A stretch of DNA of 47,941 nt from a virus, in the IMG/VR virus record IMGVR_UViG_3300017605_000575, positions 1-47,941 of that record. One strand, 5' to 3'. Every line of letters begins with the position of its first letter. Within the stretch, counting starts at the first letter, position 1. The position numbers and the translations under genes are program-made. Below the pieces are notes generated by a model that ran no database searches, was not told the DNA's origin, and was given only the letters and a program-made list of their open reading frames with translations. Shown here one piece after another: positions 19,886-29,586 of this stretch.

Positions 19886-22416
19886 GCCTACACAGGACTA
19901 ACACTCGGCAGGCTACTGCCTATCGGCGCTGGCTTCAGCGCGCGATCTTCGGCCGTGGCGCAGCAGAGTCCGTCCTACGCGCCAATGGCGTCCCTGCCGT
20001 CCTGGACCTCAATCCGCAAGGCACGACCTACATCCGTGGCGTCGCAACCCCGATCAGCTCGGTGTTGGCTTGCAACCGCTCTGGCGCGAGTAGCTTCTAC
20101 ACCAACGCGGACGGCACCCTCACACTCTTCGCGGCGAATACGCTCCGCACTGGCACCTCGGGCATCCTCTGGGAACGCGGCCGTACCAATAGTATCGTGC
20201 ACTCCCAGGAGTTCGACAACGGCACATTCTGGCAGACCGATGCCGAGACGGTGACCGCGAACAACACTACGGCGCCAGACGGTACCGCGACCGCCGACCT
20301 AATCCTGGAAAGCAATCTCAATAACAACCACTTCCTACGGCAGGAAGTGAGTGGCCTAACGCTTAATAGCAAATACACGCTATCGGTCTACGCGAAGAAG
20401 CGCGACCGCGATTACCTCCGCTTCAGCGTCAATAACACAGGCGAGAACACTTGGTTTAACATCGCTGACGGCACCATCGGCACGGTACACGCCAACCACA
20501 CGGCGCGCATCGAGGCGCTGAACAATGGCTGGTACCGCTGCAGCATCACCTTCACCGAGACCTTCGGCGCCATCGATGCGATGTACATCACGCTTAACAC
20601 GGCGAACAACCAGCAGACCTACGCTGGCGACGTAACCAAGGGCAACTACTGGTGGGGTGCACAGCTGGAGTTGGGCCTCACGGACGAGGCCACGAACGTC
20701 AGCTCCTACATCCCGACCACCACGACCGCGCTCTCACGCGGGACTGATCAAATCACATTCACAGACCTGTCCTGGTACAACGGCGCGAGCGGCCCGGGCA
20801 CCTTCTACGCAGCCTTCTACTGCATTGCGACAGTCGCCTCCGAGCTTCAAGACACGCGGATCATCGGGTCTGAGGGAGGTCTCACGCCAATTGGCGTTCA
20901 AGCCGTGGACCAAGTTGTCAACTTCAGCGGCCTCCCTGTCGCTGGCGGCCCCTACTCAACGATGCCTAGTGGCAGTGCGAACTCGCCCACAAGGGCGGCT
21001 TCGACCGACGGCCCCTCTGGTTCGTTCGTAAGCTGCAACGGCGCGGGCACTACCAACGCTGGCCCCGCAATGGCCAATTACGGCTTCACCACGCCAAACA
21101 TCGGATCGAGCAACGGCTCCGTGGTCAAGGGCTCGAACTACCTCCAGCGCATGGCGTACTGGAACGTGGAGACGCCTTCAACCGCGCTCGCCGCAATCGG
21201 CGCCCCGGACTGGATCATGCAGGGTGACGGGCACTTCGCGGACCTACAATACGACTTCTTGCAATCGCGCGTCTACAGCCTGGGGACTATCACGACCCCG
21301 GCGGCCGTCCTCATCTGCGACCGCAACACGCCCGACCTTGCGACCTACACGAACACGGCTGGGGTGATCAGCTACTTCGCGCCGGACACGCCGCGCATCG
21401 GCAATCGCGGCCTGCTCATCGAGCCGACCCGCACCAACCTACAGCGCAAGAGCCAAGATTTTACGGACACATCTTATTGGGGTACCAGCTCCGGTATGTC
21501 GGCGGTCGGCGATGTCGCCTCTGCGCCGGACCAGACTGTTACAGCTGATTTAGTATCTGCGGAGAACGGGCTTGGCCAAACTAGATACGAGAGTTTAATT
21601 CCAGGCGCTAACATCTACGCGATATCACTCTATTTCAAGAAGTCTATCGACTCTGGCTTCATTGGCTTTGGTTGGTATGACACCGTTGATGACCATTTCA
21701 TAAGCTTTAACCTAGACACTGGCGCGCATGCTCGAACGATAGGAACTAAATTAAGTACCCCCGTAACACAAACTTTGGCCAACGGCTGGTACCGTATATC
21801 AGCAATCCTCGATGCTAGCGGTGGTGGCGGTGGAACAGGCATTAAATTTCTTCAGAACACCGCGAATGATTTGGCAGCGGTGAATACTAATACTGTAAGT
21901 GCCTATTGGTGGGGCGCGCAGATTGAGGTGGGCGGCTGGGTGACCAGCTACATCCCAACCGCAACCGCGTCTGTCGAGCGCCTGCGCGATGACACGACCG
22001 CGCTCATCGACGGCGTCGTGAACGCCACGTGGTATGCGGAAGGCAACTTCGACGATATGGCGACCATCGGGATAAACCCGCGCATGATTTCGCAGGGCGA
22101 GACCTTGCTATATATCGACCCCGGTTCAACTAACATTGGCATCTACCCGCCGAACCTTCAAGCAGCTTTCAGCGGTGGGCACACCCACATCAAAGCGATT
22201 GTGGCCTTCCGCCCGGGCGCGCGAACAATTTGCGCTAACGGCGGCACCCCAGCGTCAGATGCACTCACGAACTCCAACGGCAGCACCCCAGGCTCCCTAA
22301 CTTTCGGAGGCAGCGGCGGCGGTGCAGACATAATCAGCGGGTACATCACGAAGGTCGCGCGGTTCGCAAACCTCAAGCTCGCGGACGCCACGCTCACCTC
22401 CCTCACGACCCTGTAA
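19882..22416 (+). CDS. spike/fibre protein with two carbohydrate-binding-like repeats, 844 aa
   Basis: TTG start (overlapping the previous stop) with GGAG seven bases upstream. Two tandem copies of one module lie at about residues 93-280 and 510-695; each runs from an RTN motif through DGTATADL or DQTVTADL, then YTLSVYAKK or YAISLYFKK, NGWYR, YWWGAQ and ends SYIPT. Such modules occur in phage head or tail spikes and are thought to bind sugars. By hand count the second copy (21541-21900) is about 46% GC against 60% or more on either side, a sign of recombination. Location between terminase and portal is unusual for a receptor-binding protein. Confidence 0.8.
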   Translation: MSLHRTNTRQATAYRRWLQRAIFGRGAAESVLRANGVPAVLDLNPQGTTYIRGVATPISSVLACNRSGASSFYTNADGTLTLFAANTLRTGTSGILWERGRTNSIVHSQEFDNGTFWQTDAETVTANNTTAPDGTATADLILESNLNNNHFLRQEVSGLTLNSKYTLSVYAKKRDRDYLRFSVNNTGENTWFNIADGTIGTVHANHTARIEALNNGWYRCSITFTETFGAIDAMYITLNTANNQQTYAGDVTKGNYWWGAQLELGLTDEATNVSSYIPTTTTALSRGTDQITFTDLSWYNGASGPGTFYAAFYCIATVASELQDTRIIGSEGGLTPIGVQAVDQVVNFSGLPVAGGPYSTMPSGSANSPTRAASTDGPSGSFVSCNGAGTTNAGPAMANYGFTTPNIGSSNGSVVKGSNYLQRMAYWNVETPSTALAAIGAPDWIMQGDGHFADLQYDFLQSRVYSLGTITTPAAVLICDRNTPDLATYTNTAGVISYFAPDTPRIGNRGLLIEPTRTNLQRKSQDFTDTSYWGTSSGMSAVGDVASAPDQTVTADLVSAENGLGQTRYESLIPGANIYAISLYFKKSIDSGFIGFGWYDTVDDHFISFNLDTGAHARTIGTKLSTPVTQTLANGWYRISAILDASGGGGGTGIKFLQNTANDLAAVNTNTVSAYWWGAQIEVGGWVTSYIPTATASVERLRDDTTALIDGVVNATWYAEGNFDDMATIGINPRMISQGETLLYIDPGSTNIGIYPPNLQAAFSGGHTHIKAIVAFRPGARTICANGGTPASDALTNSNGSTPGSLTFGGSGGGADIISGYITKVARFANLKLADATLTSLTTL

Positions 22417-22425
22417 GGCGGACCT

Positions 22426-24240
22426 ATGGCCGACGAACGGATACTACAAGGCGGGCCGACCGAGGAGAACCGGCGGCAGATCGTCCCCGTCCTGCAGGGC
22501 TACCTGCAGGAGGCGCAGCAGGCGCGCAGGGGCGGGCTGAACCCGCGCGACGACAAGTGGGAGGAGAACTGCGACCTCTACTGGAACCGGTTCGACCACA
22601 GCCGCAAGGCCGCGTGGCAGGCGCGCGAGAGCATGCCGGAAGTCAGTGGCTTCGTGGACCGCTTCGCCGCCGCGCTGAAGGAGGCCCTCATCACCGGGCC
22701 GACGGGGTTCTACTCCGTGGAGGACCCGGCTGACGTCGAAGGCGACGTGACCGATTGCATCAAGCGGATGACCGACTGCTGGCTCTCCACCAGCGGGCGC
22801 AACCAGACGGGCACCTGCCTGGACTTCGCGGCCGTCTTCGAGGAGCAGGTGAAGCTCGGCGCGCTCATGGCGTGCAGCTCGATGGTGACCTGGAAGAATG
22901 ACACCCCCGGTGGCCGCGTGGCGATTGAGACCATCGACCCCCGGAAGGTCTGGCTCGACCACACTTACGACAACCTCTACAGGGTCCGGCGCCAGGAGCT
23001 GGACAAGCACAAGCTCAAGGAGATGGCGCTTCTCAAGGACGGGAAGGGGAAGCCGATCTACAACCTCGACGCCATCGACGAGATGTGCAGCCACATCGCG
23101 CTGGAGGCCCAGAACGAGGCCGAGAGGCTCACTGGCACCGGCGCCTTCAGCGGGGTATCCAATCGTACGCGGGTGACCATCGACGAGTACCTCGCGACCG
23201 TCATCTCGCCCACCGGTGAGGTGCTGGCGAAGGACGCGCTGATGGTGGTGGGGAATGAGAACTTCCTGATCCGTGGCCCCGAGCCGAACCCCTTCTGGCA
23301 CGGGAAGGATTGGATGGTGTTCTGCCCGCTGGTCACCACGCCCCTGAGCGTGTATGGCCGCAGCTACATGGAGGACTTCGGCCAGCTGGCGAAGACCTTC
23401 AACAACCTGACCAACCTAATCCTCGACGCCGTGCAGGTGTCGGCGCTGAACCTCTACGCCGTCGTCCCCTCCATGCTCACCAACCCCGAGCAGCTGACGG
23501 ACGGCATCTACCCGAACAAGACCTTCTGGCTGGAGGATGGCAGCGACGCCAAGGCGTTCATGCAGTCCATCGAGATGGGCAACCTCCCAGCCGAGGCGGT
23601 GACGGTCTGGACCCAGATCAAGAACGAGCTGACAGAGGCGGCCGACCAGAATGAGATCGGGCTCGGGCAGCTGGCCCCCAAGGGGCGTACCTCCGCGACC
23701 GAGATCACGCAAACGCAGGAGAGCGCCAGCGCTCTGGTAAGGAGCATCGCGCAGACCGTCGAGAGCCGCTACCTGCAGCCGACGCTGGACCTCGTCTGGC
23801 AGACCGGCCTGCAGCACGCGAAGCCGAACGACTCCGTCCTGATGGCGGCTGCTGGCCCGGAGATGTACAAGGCCCTGCTCTCCCGCCGTAAGGAGTTGAT
23901 CAAGCGGCCCATTACGTTCCAGGCACGCGGCATCTCCACGCTGATACAGAAGCAGCGCATGGTCCGCTCGCTCATGCAGCTGACCCAGTACCTCGCGCAG
24001 TCGCCCGAACTGCTCGCGGCCTTCATGCAGAAAGTGGACATGGAGAAGTTCATCAAGATGCTCTTCCACCTGTCCGACATCGACCTCAGCAAGCTCGCCA
24101 AGAGTGAGCGTGAGCAGTTGATGGCGCAAGTTGCCCAGCCGATGCAACAGGCGGCTGGTCAAGCAGGGCCGCCGCCACAAGCGGGCGCGGCTCCTGAGAT
24201 GGCCGATCAGGCTGTGCAAGCACTAGGAGTTGGAAAGTGA
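22426..24240 (+). CDS. portal protein, 604 aa
   Basis: The sequence follows podovirus-type portal proteins: an N-terminal WNRFDHSRKAAWQARE region, a stem region with TTPLSVYGRSYMEDF and FNNLTNLILDAVQ, and a helical C-terminal crown (SALVRSIAQTVESRYLQP). The order terminase, portal, scaffold, capsid is the standard head module. AGGCGGA precedes the ATG. It forms the dodecameric ring at one vertex through which DNA enters and leaves. Confidence 0.88.
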   Translation: MADERILQGGPTEENRRQIVPVLQGYLQEAQQARRGGLNPRDDKWEENCDLYWNRFDHSRKAAWQARESMPEVSGFVDRFAAALKEALITGPTGFYSVEDPADVEGDVTDCIKRMTDCWLSTSGRNQTGTCLDFAAVFEEQVKLGALMACSSMVTWKNDTPGGRVAIETIDPRKVWLDHTYDNLYRVRRQELDKHKLKEMALLKDGKGKPIYNLDAIDEMCSHIALEAQNEAERLTGTGAFSGVSNRTRVTIDEYLATVISPTGEVLAKDALMVVGNENFLIRGPEPNPFWHGKDWMVFCPLVTTPLSVYGRSYMEDFGQLAKTFNNLTNLILDAVQVSALNLYAVVPSMLTNPEQLTDGIYPNKTFWLEDGSDAKAFMQSIEMGNLPAEAVTVWTQIKNELTEAADQNEIGLGQLAPKGRTSATEITQTQESASALVRSIAQTVESRYLQPTLDLVWQTGLQHAKPNDSVLMAAAGPEMYKALLSRRKELIKRPITFQARGISTLIQKQRMVRSLMQLTQYLAQSPELLAAFMQKVDMEKFIKMLFHLSDIDLSKLAKSEREQLMAQVAQPMQQAAGQAGPPPQAGAAPEMADQAVQALGVGK

Positions 24241-24467
24241 CGGAGTATGCATTCCTCATCCCAGCGCTCCCCTACTTCACCGCGATGAAGAACGAACTCA
24301 TCGAGGCGACGATCAAGCGGGCGCTTGGGCACATGAAGGCAAGGGAGATGACCCCGGAGTTGGCCTACAATCTGTGGTTGGAGGTCTGGGGTGCAGATGC
24401 CGTGATCTCGCGGCTGGAGAAGAAGGTACGGTTTCCTAACATGACGGAGGAGAAGAGCAATGGCTAA
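24237..24467 (+). CDS. hypothetical protein, 76 aa
   Basis: GTG start overlapping the portal stop (GTGA), with GGAG upstream. Helical (AMKNELIEATIKRALGHMK, ELAYNLWLEVWGADAVI). A short gene in this place between portal and scaffold is common in related phages, but its function is not known. Overlaps the scaffold start by 8 bases. Confidence 0.7.
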   Translation: MTEYAFLIPALPYFTAMKNELIEATIKRALGHMKAREMTPELAYNLWLEVWGADAVISRLEKKVRFPNMTEEKSNG

Positions 24468-25254
24468 GAGGAAGAAGCAGGAAGCAGTTGAGGACGTGGG
24501 GAACATCTTCGATCACTTTGCCAAGGTTGGGCGGCCGACACCCGCGCCTGGGCAGGGCCTGAGCGAGAAGCAGCCTGTGACCTCCGAAGCCCTCCTGGCG
24601 CGGATCGACGCGCTGGAGAAGCAGAACAACGCGCTCCAGGAGCGGCGCGAGTACCCGATGCTGGCGCCTGCCGCGCCTCAGGAGCGTAGGGTTGGCCCCG
24701 GGGATATGAAGCTCGATCTGGTCACCAACATGCCTGACCGGGATGTGGACCCCGAGGGTTGGGCGCGCGAGCAGCAGACCCGCATCGCGGCCTTCGCTCA
24801 GTCGCAGGCGCAGGCAGCGCGGCAAGAGGTCGAGGGGCGCTTCGAGCAGCGGGCGGCTGCGGACCGGCTCTGGGCCGGGTTCGCCAGCAAGTACCCAGGC
24901 TGGGCGAAGTACGAGCCGCTGGTGGAGACAGTCGCTTCCCGCGTGGCGAATGACGCCCAGGGAAGAGGCGTGGACCTTCAGAAGTATATGTTCGGTTCCC
25001 CCGAGTTGTTCTACCAGGACCTTGACACGGCGCTGAAGGCTAGCTACGGTAAGCTGCTGGAGGATGCCGACGAGGAGTTGGGGGATGACGGTGACGACGG
25101 GGAGGATGAGGGCGCCACCCCGATGGATGGCCGGACGGCAGGCATCCACGCCAACGTAGAGACCCCTACTCGCGGGAAGGGCGAGGAGAAGACAAAGGGA
25201 GGGGATATGTTTGACGACCTGAAGGCTGTTCAGAGGGCGATGGGGATTTACTAA
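24460..25254 (+). CDS. scaffolding protein, 264 aa
   Basis: Highly charged and helical, with a coiled-coil-like LLARIDALEKQNNALQERR, a second helix AQSQAQAARQEVEGRFEQ, an acidic ADEELGDDGDDGEDEG tract and a short C-terminal helix (FDDLKAVQRAMGIY). This composition and place between portal and capsid are typical of scaffolds, whose C-terminus docks on the capsid protein. GGAGGAG precedes the ATG. Not identified by a unique motif. Confidence 0.75.
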   Translation: MAKRKKQEAVEDVGNIFDHFAKVGRPTPAPGQGLSEKQPVTSEALLARIDALEKQNNALQERREYPMLAPAAPQERRVGPGDMKLDLVTNMPDRDVDPEGWAREQQTRIAAFAQSQAQAARQEVEGRFEQRAAADRLWAGFASKYPGWAKYEPLVETVASRVANDAQGRGVDLQKYMFGSPELFYQDLDTALKASYGKLLEDADEELGDDGDDGEDEGATPMDGRTAGIHANVETPTRGKGEEKTKGGDMFDDLKAVQRAMGIY

Positions 25255-25304
25255 GAAGCAGCTACAACCAGTTCCGCCGCCGTCCCTTCCTTCGGCGGCT
25301 GATT

Positions 25305-25346
25305 GAAGGCCCAGGGGTCCCCGTCCTCCTGGGCCTTCGCTTTTTT
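25305..25346 (+). terminator. intrinsic terminator between scaffold and capsid genes
   Basis: GAAGGCCCAGG (25305-25315) and CCTGGGCCTTC (25328-25338) form a perfect 11-bp stem with a 12-base loop, followed by GC and six T (25341-25346). It would reduce read-through from portal/scaffold. A second short GCCGCCG/CGGCGGC hairpin lies just upstream. Confidence 0.9.
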
Positions 25347-25357
25347 ACGATTATGGC

Positions 25358-25386
25358 TTGACGGCTGGCTGGTGACCTGCGACAAT
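25358..25386 (+). promoter_or_regulatory. sigma-70-type promoter for major capsid gene
   Basis: TTGACG (25358-25363), 17-base spacer, GACAAT (25381-25386), immediately after a strong terminator and about 50 bases before the capsid start. This gives the capsid gene its own transcript, as expected for the most abundant virion protein. Confidence 0.6.
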
Positions 25387-25435
25387 CTGCCCAATTGACG
25401 GGTGAGAGAACACAGAAACCACCAGGAGACATAGT

Positions 25436-26359
25436 ATGTCTTGGACCTTTGATGCTCCAACTGGTACATACCGCAACCATACCCTCTCGACCGACATCCG
25501 GCGCGAGGCCATCGCGGATGTCCAGTTCATGAAGTTCATGCGGGCTGAGCCCGGTTACGGCAAGCGTAAGGGCGAGTCCGTCACCATCACCCGCATTATG
25601 AAGCTCCCCGAGGCCGTTCGCGTCGGTGAGTTGGATGGTCTGCCCACCGGCCGCCCCGCGATTGAGACCAAGCAGGTCTCCGTCAGCCAGTGGGGCTACA
25701 AGGTGCCGATGACCGAGTTTGAGCAGCACCTCACGCACTTCGACCTCTCGGACAAGGTGCAGCAGGCGCTCCGCGACCAGATCAGCCTGACGATGGACAC
25801 GATGTGCGCCACCGCCCTGAAGCTGACCCCGGTCAAGTACACCCCCCTCAGCACCGGTGGTGAGTTCGTGACTGACGGCTCCGCCGACAGCCTCTCGGAC
25901 CGCAACTGGGAAGTCCAGGACCTCCGTCGCATCTACGACCGCCTCCACGGCGATCTGAAGTGCCCGAAGTTCCGCAATGGCAAGTACGTCGGCGTCCTCT
26001 CCACCCGCGCAGCTCGCGGCCTGAAGAATGACCCCGAGTACAAGGACTGGCTGGCCCCGACGACCAGCGAGCCGCTCAAGACTGGCAAGCTGATCGACAT
26101 CGAGGGCTTCGAGCTGTACGAGACCAACCATACGGAAGCCATGGCCGACCTGATCGGCAGCTCCACCACCACTGGCGACGCCATCTTCTTCGGCGCTGAC
26201 GCAGGCGGTCTGGTGAAGATCATGGACCCGGAAATCCGGCGCGGTCTGCCCCAGGAATTGGGCACCATGTTGGAAGTGGGTTGGGTTGGGACGCTGGATG
26301 CCTTCCTCGTTTGGGAGCGTCCGTCCATGGCCCGCGTCATCCACGGCGCCAGCACCTAA
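25436..26359 (+). CDS. major capsid protein, 307 aa
   Basis: Starts MSWTFDAPTGTYRNHTLSTD; contains GESVTITRIMKLPE, an extended-loop-like region and WGYKVPMTEFEQHLTHFDLSD, consistent with an HK97-fold capsid protein of the P22-like N-terminal style. AGGAG precedes the ATG, and a terminator-promoter pair isolates it from the upstream genes. Forms the icosahedral shell after scaffold release. Confidence 0.85.
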   Translation: MSWTFDAPTGTYRNHTLSTDIRREAIADVQFMKFMRAEPGYGKRKGESVTITRIMKLPEAVRVGELDGLPTGRPAIETKQVSVSQWGYKVPMTEFEQHLTHFDLSDKVQQALRDQISLTMDTMCATALKLTPVKYTPLSTGGEFVTDGSADSLSDRNWEVQDLRRIYDRLHGDLKCPKFRNGKYVGVLSTRAARGLKNDPEYKDWLAPTTSEPLKTGKLIDIEGFELYETNHTEAMADLIGSSTTTGDAIFFGADAGGLVKIMDPEIRRGLPQELGTMLEVGWVGTLDAFLVWERPSMARVIHGAST

Positions 26360-26374
26360 TAGGAGGCCTGTAAC

Positions 26375-26911
26375 ATGCACGAACTACTCCAGAAGCGCTG
26401 GGTCCAGAACGCTTCCGACGACCTGAACATCGATAGTGACAACGACACTTCGGAGTTCATCTTCGGCGGTCCCGTTAAGGTAACCCGCGTGTTTGCGACG
26501 GTGACCACTGGTGTCACCAACGCAGCCGGTACTGTTGACGTCGAACTCTACCGCTACCCGGTGGCGGGTTCTAGCTCCAACGCGGTGCTGCTTGGCACGT
26601 GGCGACTGACCACGACCACGACCCGCGCGGCTGGCGCCTTCTGCTACAAGGACCTGCACATCGACGACACCGATGGTGAAACCGCAGAGGACGGCACGCT
26701 TCGCTTTGAGGCCCCGAACTCGAACATCACTGCAGCCGCAACTGACCTCGACCCGTTCATCATCCCCCCGGGCCAGTCGTTTGCGATGAAGGTGGTTGAG
26801 CCGGGTGATGCCGGTGTGGTGATCCCGGGCGTCGAGTTCGTTCAGCTGCCCTTCAGCGGCACGTTCATCGACGGCACCAACGTCTTCCGCGATACCACGA
26901 ACGAGGCATAA
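26375..26911 (+). CDS. putative capsid decoration / head protein, 178 aa
   Basis: Beta-rich protein (VKVTRVFATVTTGVTNAAGT, VELYRYPVAG, PFIIPPGQSFAMKV) consistent with a jelly-roll or Ig-like surface domain. AGGAGG precedes the ATG. It follows the capsid gene directly, a common place for decoration proteins. No defined family. Confidence 0.6.
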   Translation: MHELLQKRWVQNASDDLNIDSDNDTSEFIFGGPVKVTRVFATVTTGVTNAAGTVDVELYRYPVAGSSSNAVLLGTWRLTTTTTRAAGAFCYKDLHIDDTDGETAEDGTLRFEAPNSNITAAATDLDPFIIPPGQSFAMKVVEPGDAGVVIPGVEFVQLPFSGTFIDGTNVFRDTTNEA

Positions 26912-26912
26912 G

Positions 26913-27557
26913 ATGTCTGTAGTCAACACGCTCGCTAGGTCGGCTCATTTCAGCGAGTTCAACTCGCCGCTAGTGACGAACTCAGGGGTGAAAACGCCCC
27001 AACAGCGCAAGGCGCTTGCGCTAGCGAACTTGGTCAGCGGCGGCACGTCCGGCGCTGGCACGGTCACCACTTCGACCACTACCACTGCTACAGAGCGGGT
27101 CGGCTTCAACGGTCAGCGCCAGACGGTGCTGACCTTGACGGCCTTCGCACTGGGCGATGGTGACGACAATACCGCTCTCGGCATCGGCGCGAAGGTCTAC
27201 ACCTTCCCTGCGGGGGATGTGCAAATCCTCAGCGCCCGTGCTACCGGCCTCTTCATCCCCTCCGTCCTGTACGTCAACACTGTAGTTGGCGGTATCGGTA
27301 CGGTGATCGCCTCTGGCGCGGTCTCGGTGCTTAGCGGCACGGCGACCTTCCAGAACGTGATTACGGGTGTGGCCAGCGCGGCACTGTCTCCAACTGGCGG
27401 CGCATGGACTGGGGCTAACTCCCCGGGCCTTCTGCTCGCCTCAGCCGGATCGCATGACATCTTCCTGAACGCCGCAGGCACCTGGACGAACGTCGCAGCT
27501 GCTGGCGCGGTGGTCTTCACCGGGACGATTGTCGTGGATTGGGTGCAGATTGCGTAA
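26913..27557 (+). CDS. putative head/decoration protein, 214 aa
   Basis: Starts MSVVNTLARSAHFSEFNSPL; a low-complexity Thr-rich turn (TVTTSTTTTATERVG) is followed by a beta-rich domain with many small residues (VTGVASAALSPTGG-like turns). It occurs next to capsid genes in related phages. GAGG before the ATG; one base separates it from the previous gene. Confidence 0.6.
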   Translation: MSVVNTLARSAHFSEFNSPLVTNSGVKTPQQRKALALANLVSGGTSGAGTVTTSTTTTATERVGFNGQRQTVLTLTAFALGDGDDNTALGIGAKVYTFPAGDVQILSARATGLFIPSVLYVNTVVGGIGTVIASGAVSVLSGTATFQNVITGVASAALSPTGGAWTGANSPGLLLASAGSHDIFLNAAGTWTNVAAAGAVVFTGTIVVDWVQIA

Positions 27558-27578
27558 CTACTGTGACGGGAGAGACTG

Positions 27579-28100
27579 ATGGCAGAAAGAGTGATTGACT
27601 ATGATCGCGGCCACGGGGAACCGGGGCCGAAGGGTGTGGTGATCAGGCTCATCGACAACCTGAACATGGAAGTGTTCATGTACAAGAATGAGCCCGGAGT
27701 GTACTACTCGGCCCACGGGAAGCAACTCCCGAAGGCCATCGCCGCCCGGGCAGGATACGATGTGGAGCGTCTTGAGCTCAAGAGACTGCATAAGCAGCGG
27801 GTAGCTCAAGCCTCCGAGACCATCGCCTCGGAGCTGCAACTCCGTGGTGACGCCCGCAAGACTGTAGTCGAAGAGGCTGGCGGCTTCCGCATCGTCACTA
27901 TTGGTGCGGGGCGCCATGAGGTGGAGGACGCGGATGGTGTTTCGCTCACCCCAGGCGCTGCCCTATCGCTCGATCTCGCGAAAACTGTCTTCAATGACCT
28001 CGTCAAGACGGCGAGGGGCGAGAGCGAGGCCGTTCCTGTTGCTGCCAAGCGACCAGGAATGGGAGGAGCTGTTGCTGGGAGCGCCAAAGTCGCTTCCTAA
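27579..28100 (+). CDS. hypothetical structural protein, 173 aa
   Basis: Begins MAERVIDYDRGHGEPGPKG, with a strand-rich part (VIRLIDNLNMEVFMYKNEPG) and a helical DVERLELKRLHKQRVAQA region. Usually found between head and tail adaptor genes in such phages. GGGAGAG precedes the ATG. Likely a head-completion or internal protein; not certain. Confidence 0.6.
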   Translation: MAERVIDYDRGHGEPGPKGVVIRLIDNLNMEVFMYKNEPGVYYSAHGKQLPKAIAARAGYDVERLELKRLHKQRVAQASETIASELQLRGDARKTVVEEAGGFRIVTIGAGRHEVEDADGVSLTPGAALSLDLAKTVFNDLVKTARGESEAVPVAAKRPGMGGAVAGSAKVAS

Positions 28101-28112
28101 CGGAGGTGTTTG

Positions 28113-28883
28113 ATGGCTACTTTCGGCGAGATACAGACTCGCGTCCAACAGATTATCATCGACTTACCGACTGCTGTGACGGCGCAGGTGCCTACCCTCA
28201 TCCGGGGCTCCCTGCGCCGTCTTCAGCGCGCGCACGACTTCAAGGTCTGCGAGGCCCTCTCTAGCGTCTACACCACGACGCTAGAGACCCGCGTCCTCGC
28301 AGCCGTCCCGAGCAACTTCCACAAATTCCGCGGCCTGCCCCAACTGATCGACGCTAACGGCGTGGTCAGGGAGATGGGCATTTTCCCCGACCGTGGCGCG
28401 GCCGAGAGGGAGTTCAGCTCCCTCGCCGGTGGGGAGGCTACAGCTAGCGACATCAGCGGCACCCCGCGCTTCCTGCTTCGCTCCGAGCCGACCGACGAGC
28501 TGGGCGCGACGAACTTCGAGGTCTACCCGCTCCCGACCGATAACTCGCTCTACACGGACGGGAACTGGCGCATTCGCATCCCCTACTGGAAGTTCCTCAC
28601 GGAGCTTTCCGGGAACAGCGACACCAACTGGTTCACCATCAACGCGGACGACTTCCTGGCCTGGGACGCGGCGGCGGATGGGTTCTTCCTCGACTGGGAC
28701 GAGCAGAGGGCGCTGATCTGGAAGCAGAACGCGTCCGCGAAGTTTAAGGAAGCCGTAGACCTGGATAAGAAGATGCGCGTTAGCGGCCTAAACGTCCTGG
28801 TGCCATCCAGCGACGCCCTCGCACCGCGCGGTATCCAAGGCGATAACACCACAATGCGGTTCTTCCGCCCATGGAGCATGTAA
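28113..28883 (+). CDS. tail tube / head-tail adaptor protein, 256 aa
   Basis: The ATG at 28113 has GGAGG seven bases upstream; the in-frame TTG before it is not used here. Helical start (FGEIQTRVQQIIIDL) then a beta-rich domain and a helical C-terminal part (INADDFLAWDAAADGFFL, DEQRALIWKQNASAKFKEA) match tail tubular A-type adaptors of T7/P22-like phages, which connect portal and tail. It precedes a nozzle-like protein as expected. Confidence 0.75.
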   Translation: MATFGEIQTRVQQIIIDLPTAVTAQVPTLIRGSLRRLQRAHDFKVCEALSSVYTTTLETRVLAAVPSNFHKFRGLPQLIDANGVVREMGIFPDRGAAEREFSSLAGGEATASDISGTPRFLLRSEPTDELGATNFEVYPLPTDNSLYTDGNWRIRIPYWKFLTELSGNSDTNWFTINADDFLAWDAAADGFFLDWDEQRALIWKQNASAKFKEAVDLDKKMRVSGLNVLVPSSDALAPRGIQGDNTTMRFFRPWSM

Positions 28884-28884
28884 G

Positions 28885-29586
28885 ATGGCAGCCCCGCCTT
28901 TCAACCCAGCTGAGACCGTCCCGCAGGATACCGACCTCGCGAGCAACTTCCCGGCCGCCGAGCGGACGTTCCGGGACGTTATCGAGTCCTGGATTATCAC
29001 CGAGCACGGCCGCTCTGGCCACCACACCCTTCCGAAGCTGACCACCACCGCGCGCGATGCGATCACGGATTGGGAAGTCGGTAGCCTGATCTACAACAGC
29101 ACGCTCTCCAAGATGCAGTTCGTGACGAGCATCGGGCCCGTGACTTGGGTGGATGTGATCGACTTCGTGGCAGCCCCAGCGGGCACCACGAGCGTGGCTG
29201 GCATCTTCGAGAAGGCCACTGCGGCTGAGGTCTACGCGGCGACCGCTGACAAGGCGCTGACCGCCGACCTGATCGAGACCGCGAACGCCGCCGTTACGCT
29301 TACGGACGCAGGGCCGACCGCGCTCGACTGGGACGCGGGACTCTATCGGGAGTGGACAGTGAGCGCCGACCGCTTGCTCTCCAACCCTACGAACGGCCAG
29401 CCGGGCACGATGCGGAAAATCTACGTGGTGGGGAACAACGCTACCCCGCGCACACTCACCTTCGACACCCAGTTCCTGGGCGGCACGCCTACGCTAACAG
29501 ACGTCACCTCTACAAAAGGGTACTTCCTCTACATTGAGTGCCGCAGTACGTCTCACTTCGTGGTGTCCGCGCGCAGAGCCCTCTGA
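28885..29586 (+). CDS. putative tail appendage protein, 233 aa
   Basis: N-terminus has a helical RDVIESWIITEHG motif; the middle has a short KATAAEVYAATADKALTADL segment, the repeat found in phage fibres; the C-terminal 90 residues are a beta domain. GGAG precedes the ATG. Likely attaches to the tail or carries a fibre domain. Confidence 0.6.
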   Translation: MAAPPFNPAETVPQDTDLASNFPAAERTFRDVIESWIITEHGRSGHHTLPKLTTTARDAITDWEVGSLIYNSTLSKMQFVTSIGPVTWVDVIDFVAAPAGTTSVAGIFEKATAAEVYAATADKALTADLIETANAAVTLTDAGPTALDWDAGLYREWTVSADRLLSNPTNGQPGTMRKIYVVGNNATPRTLTFDTQFLGGTPTLTDVTSTKGYFLYIECRSTSHFVVSARRAL

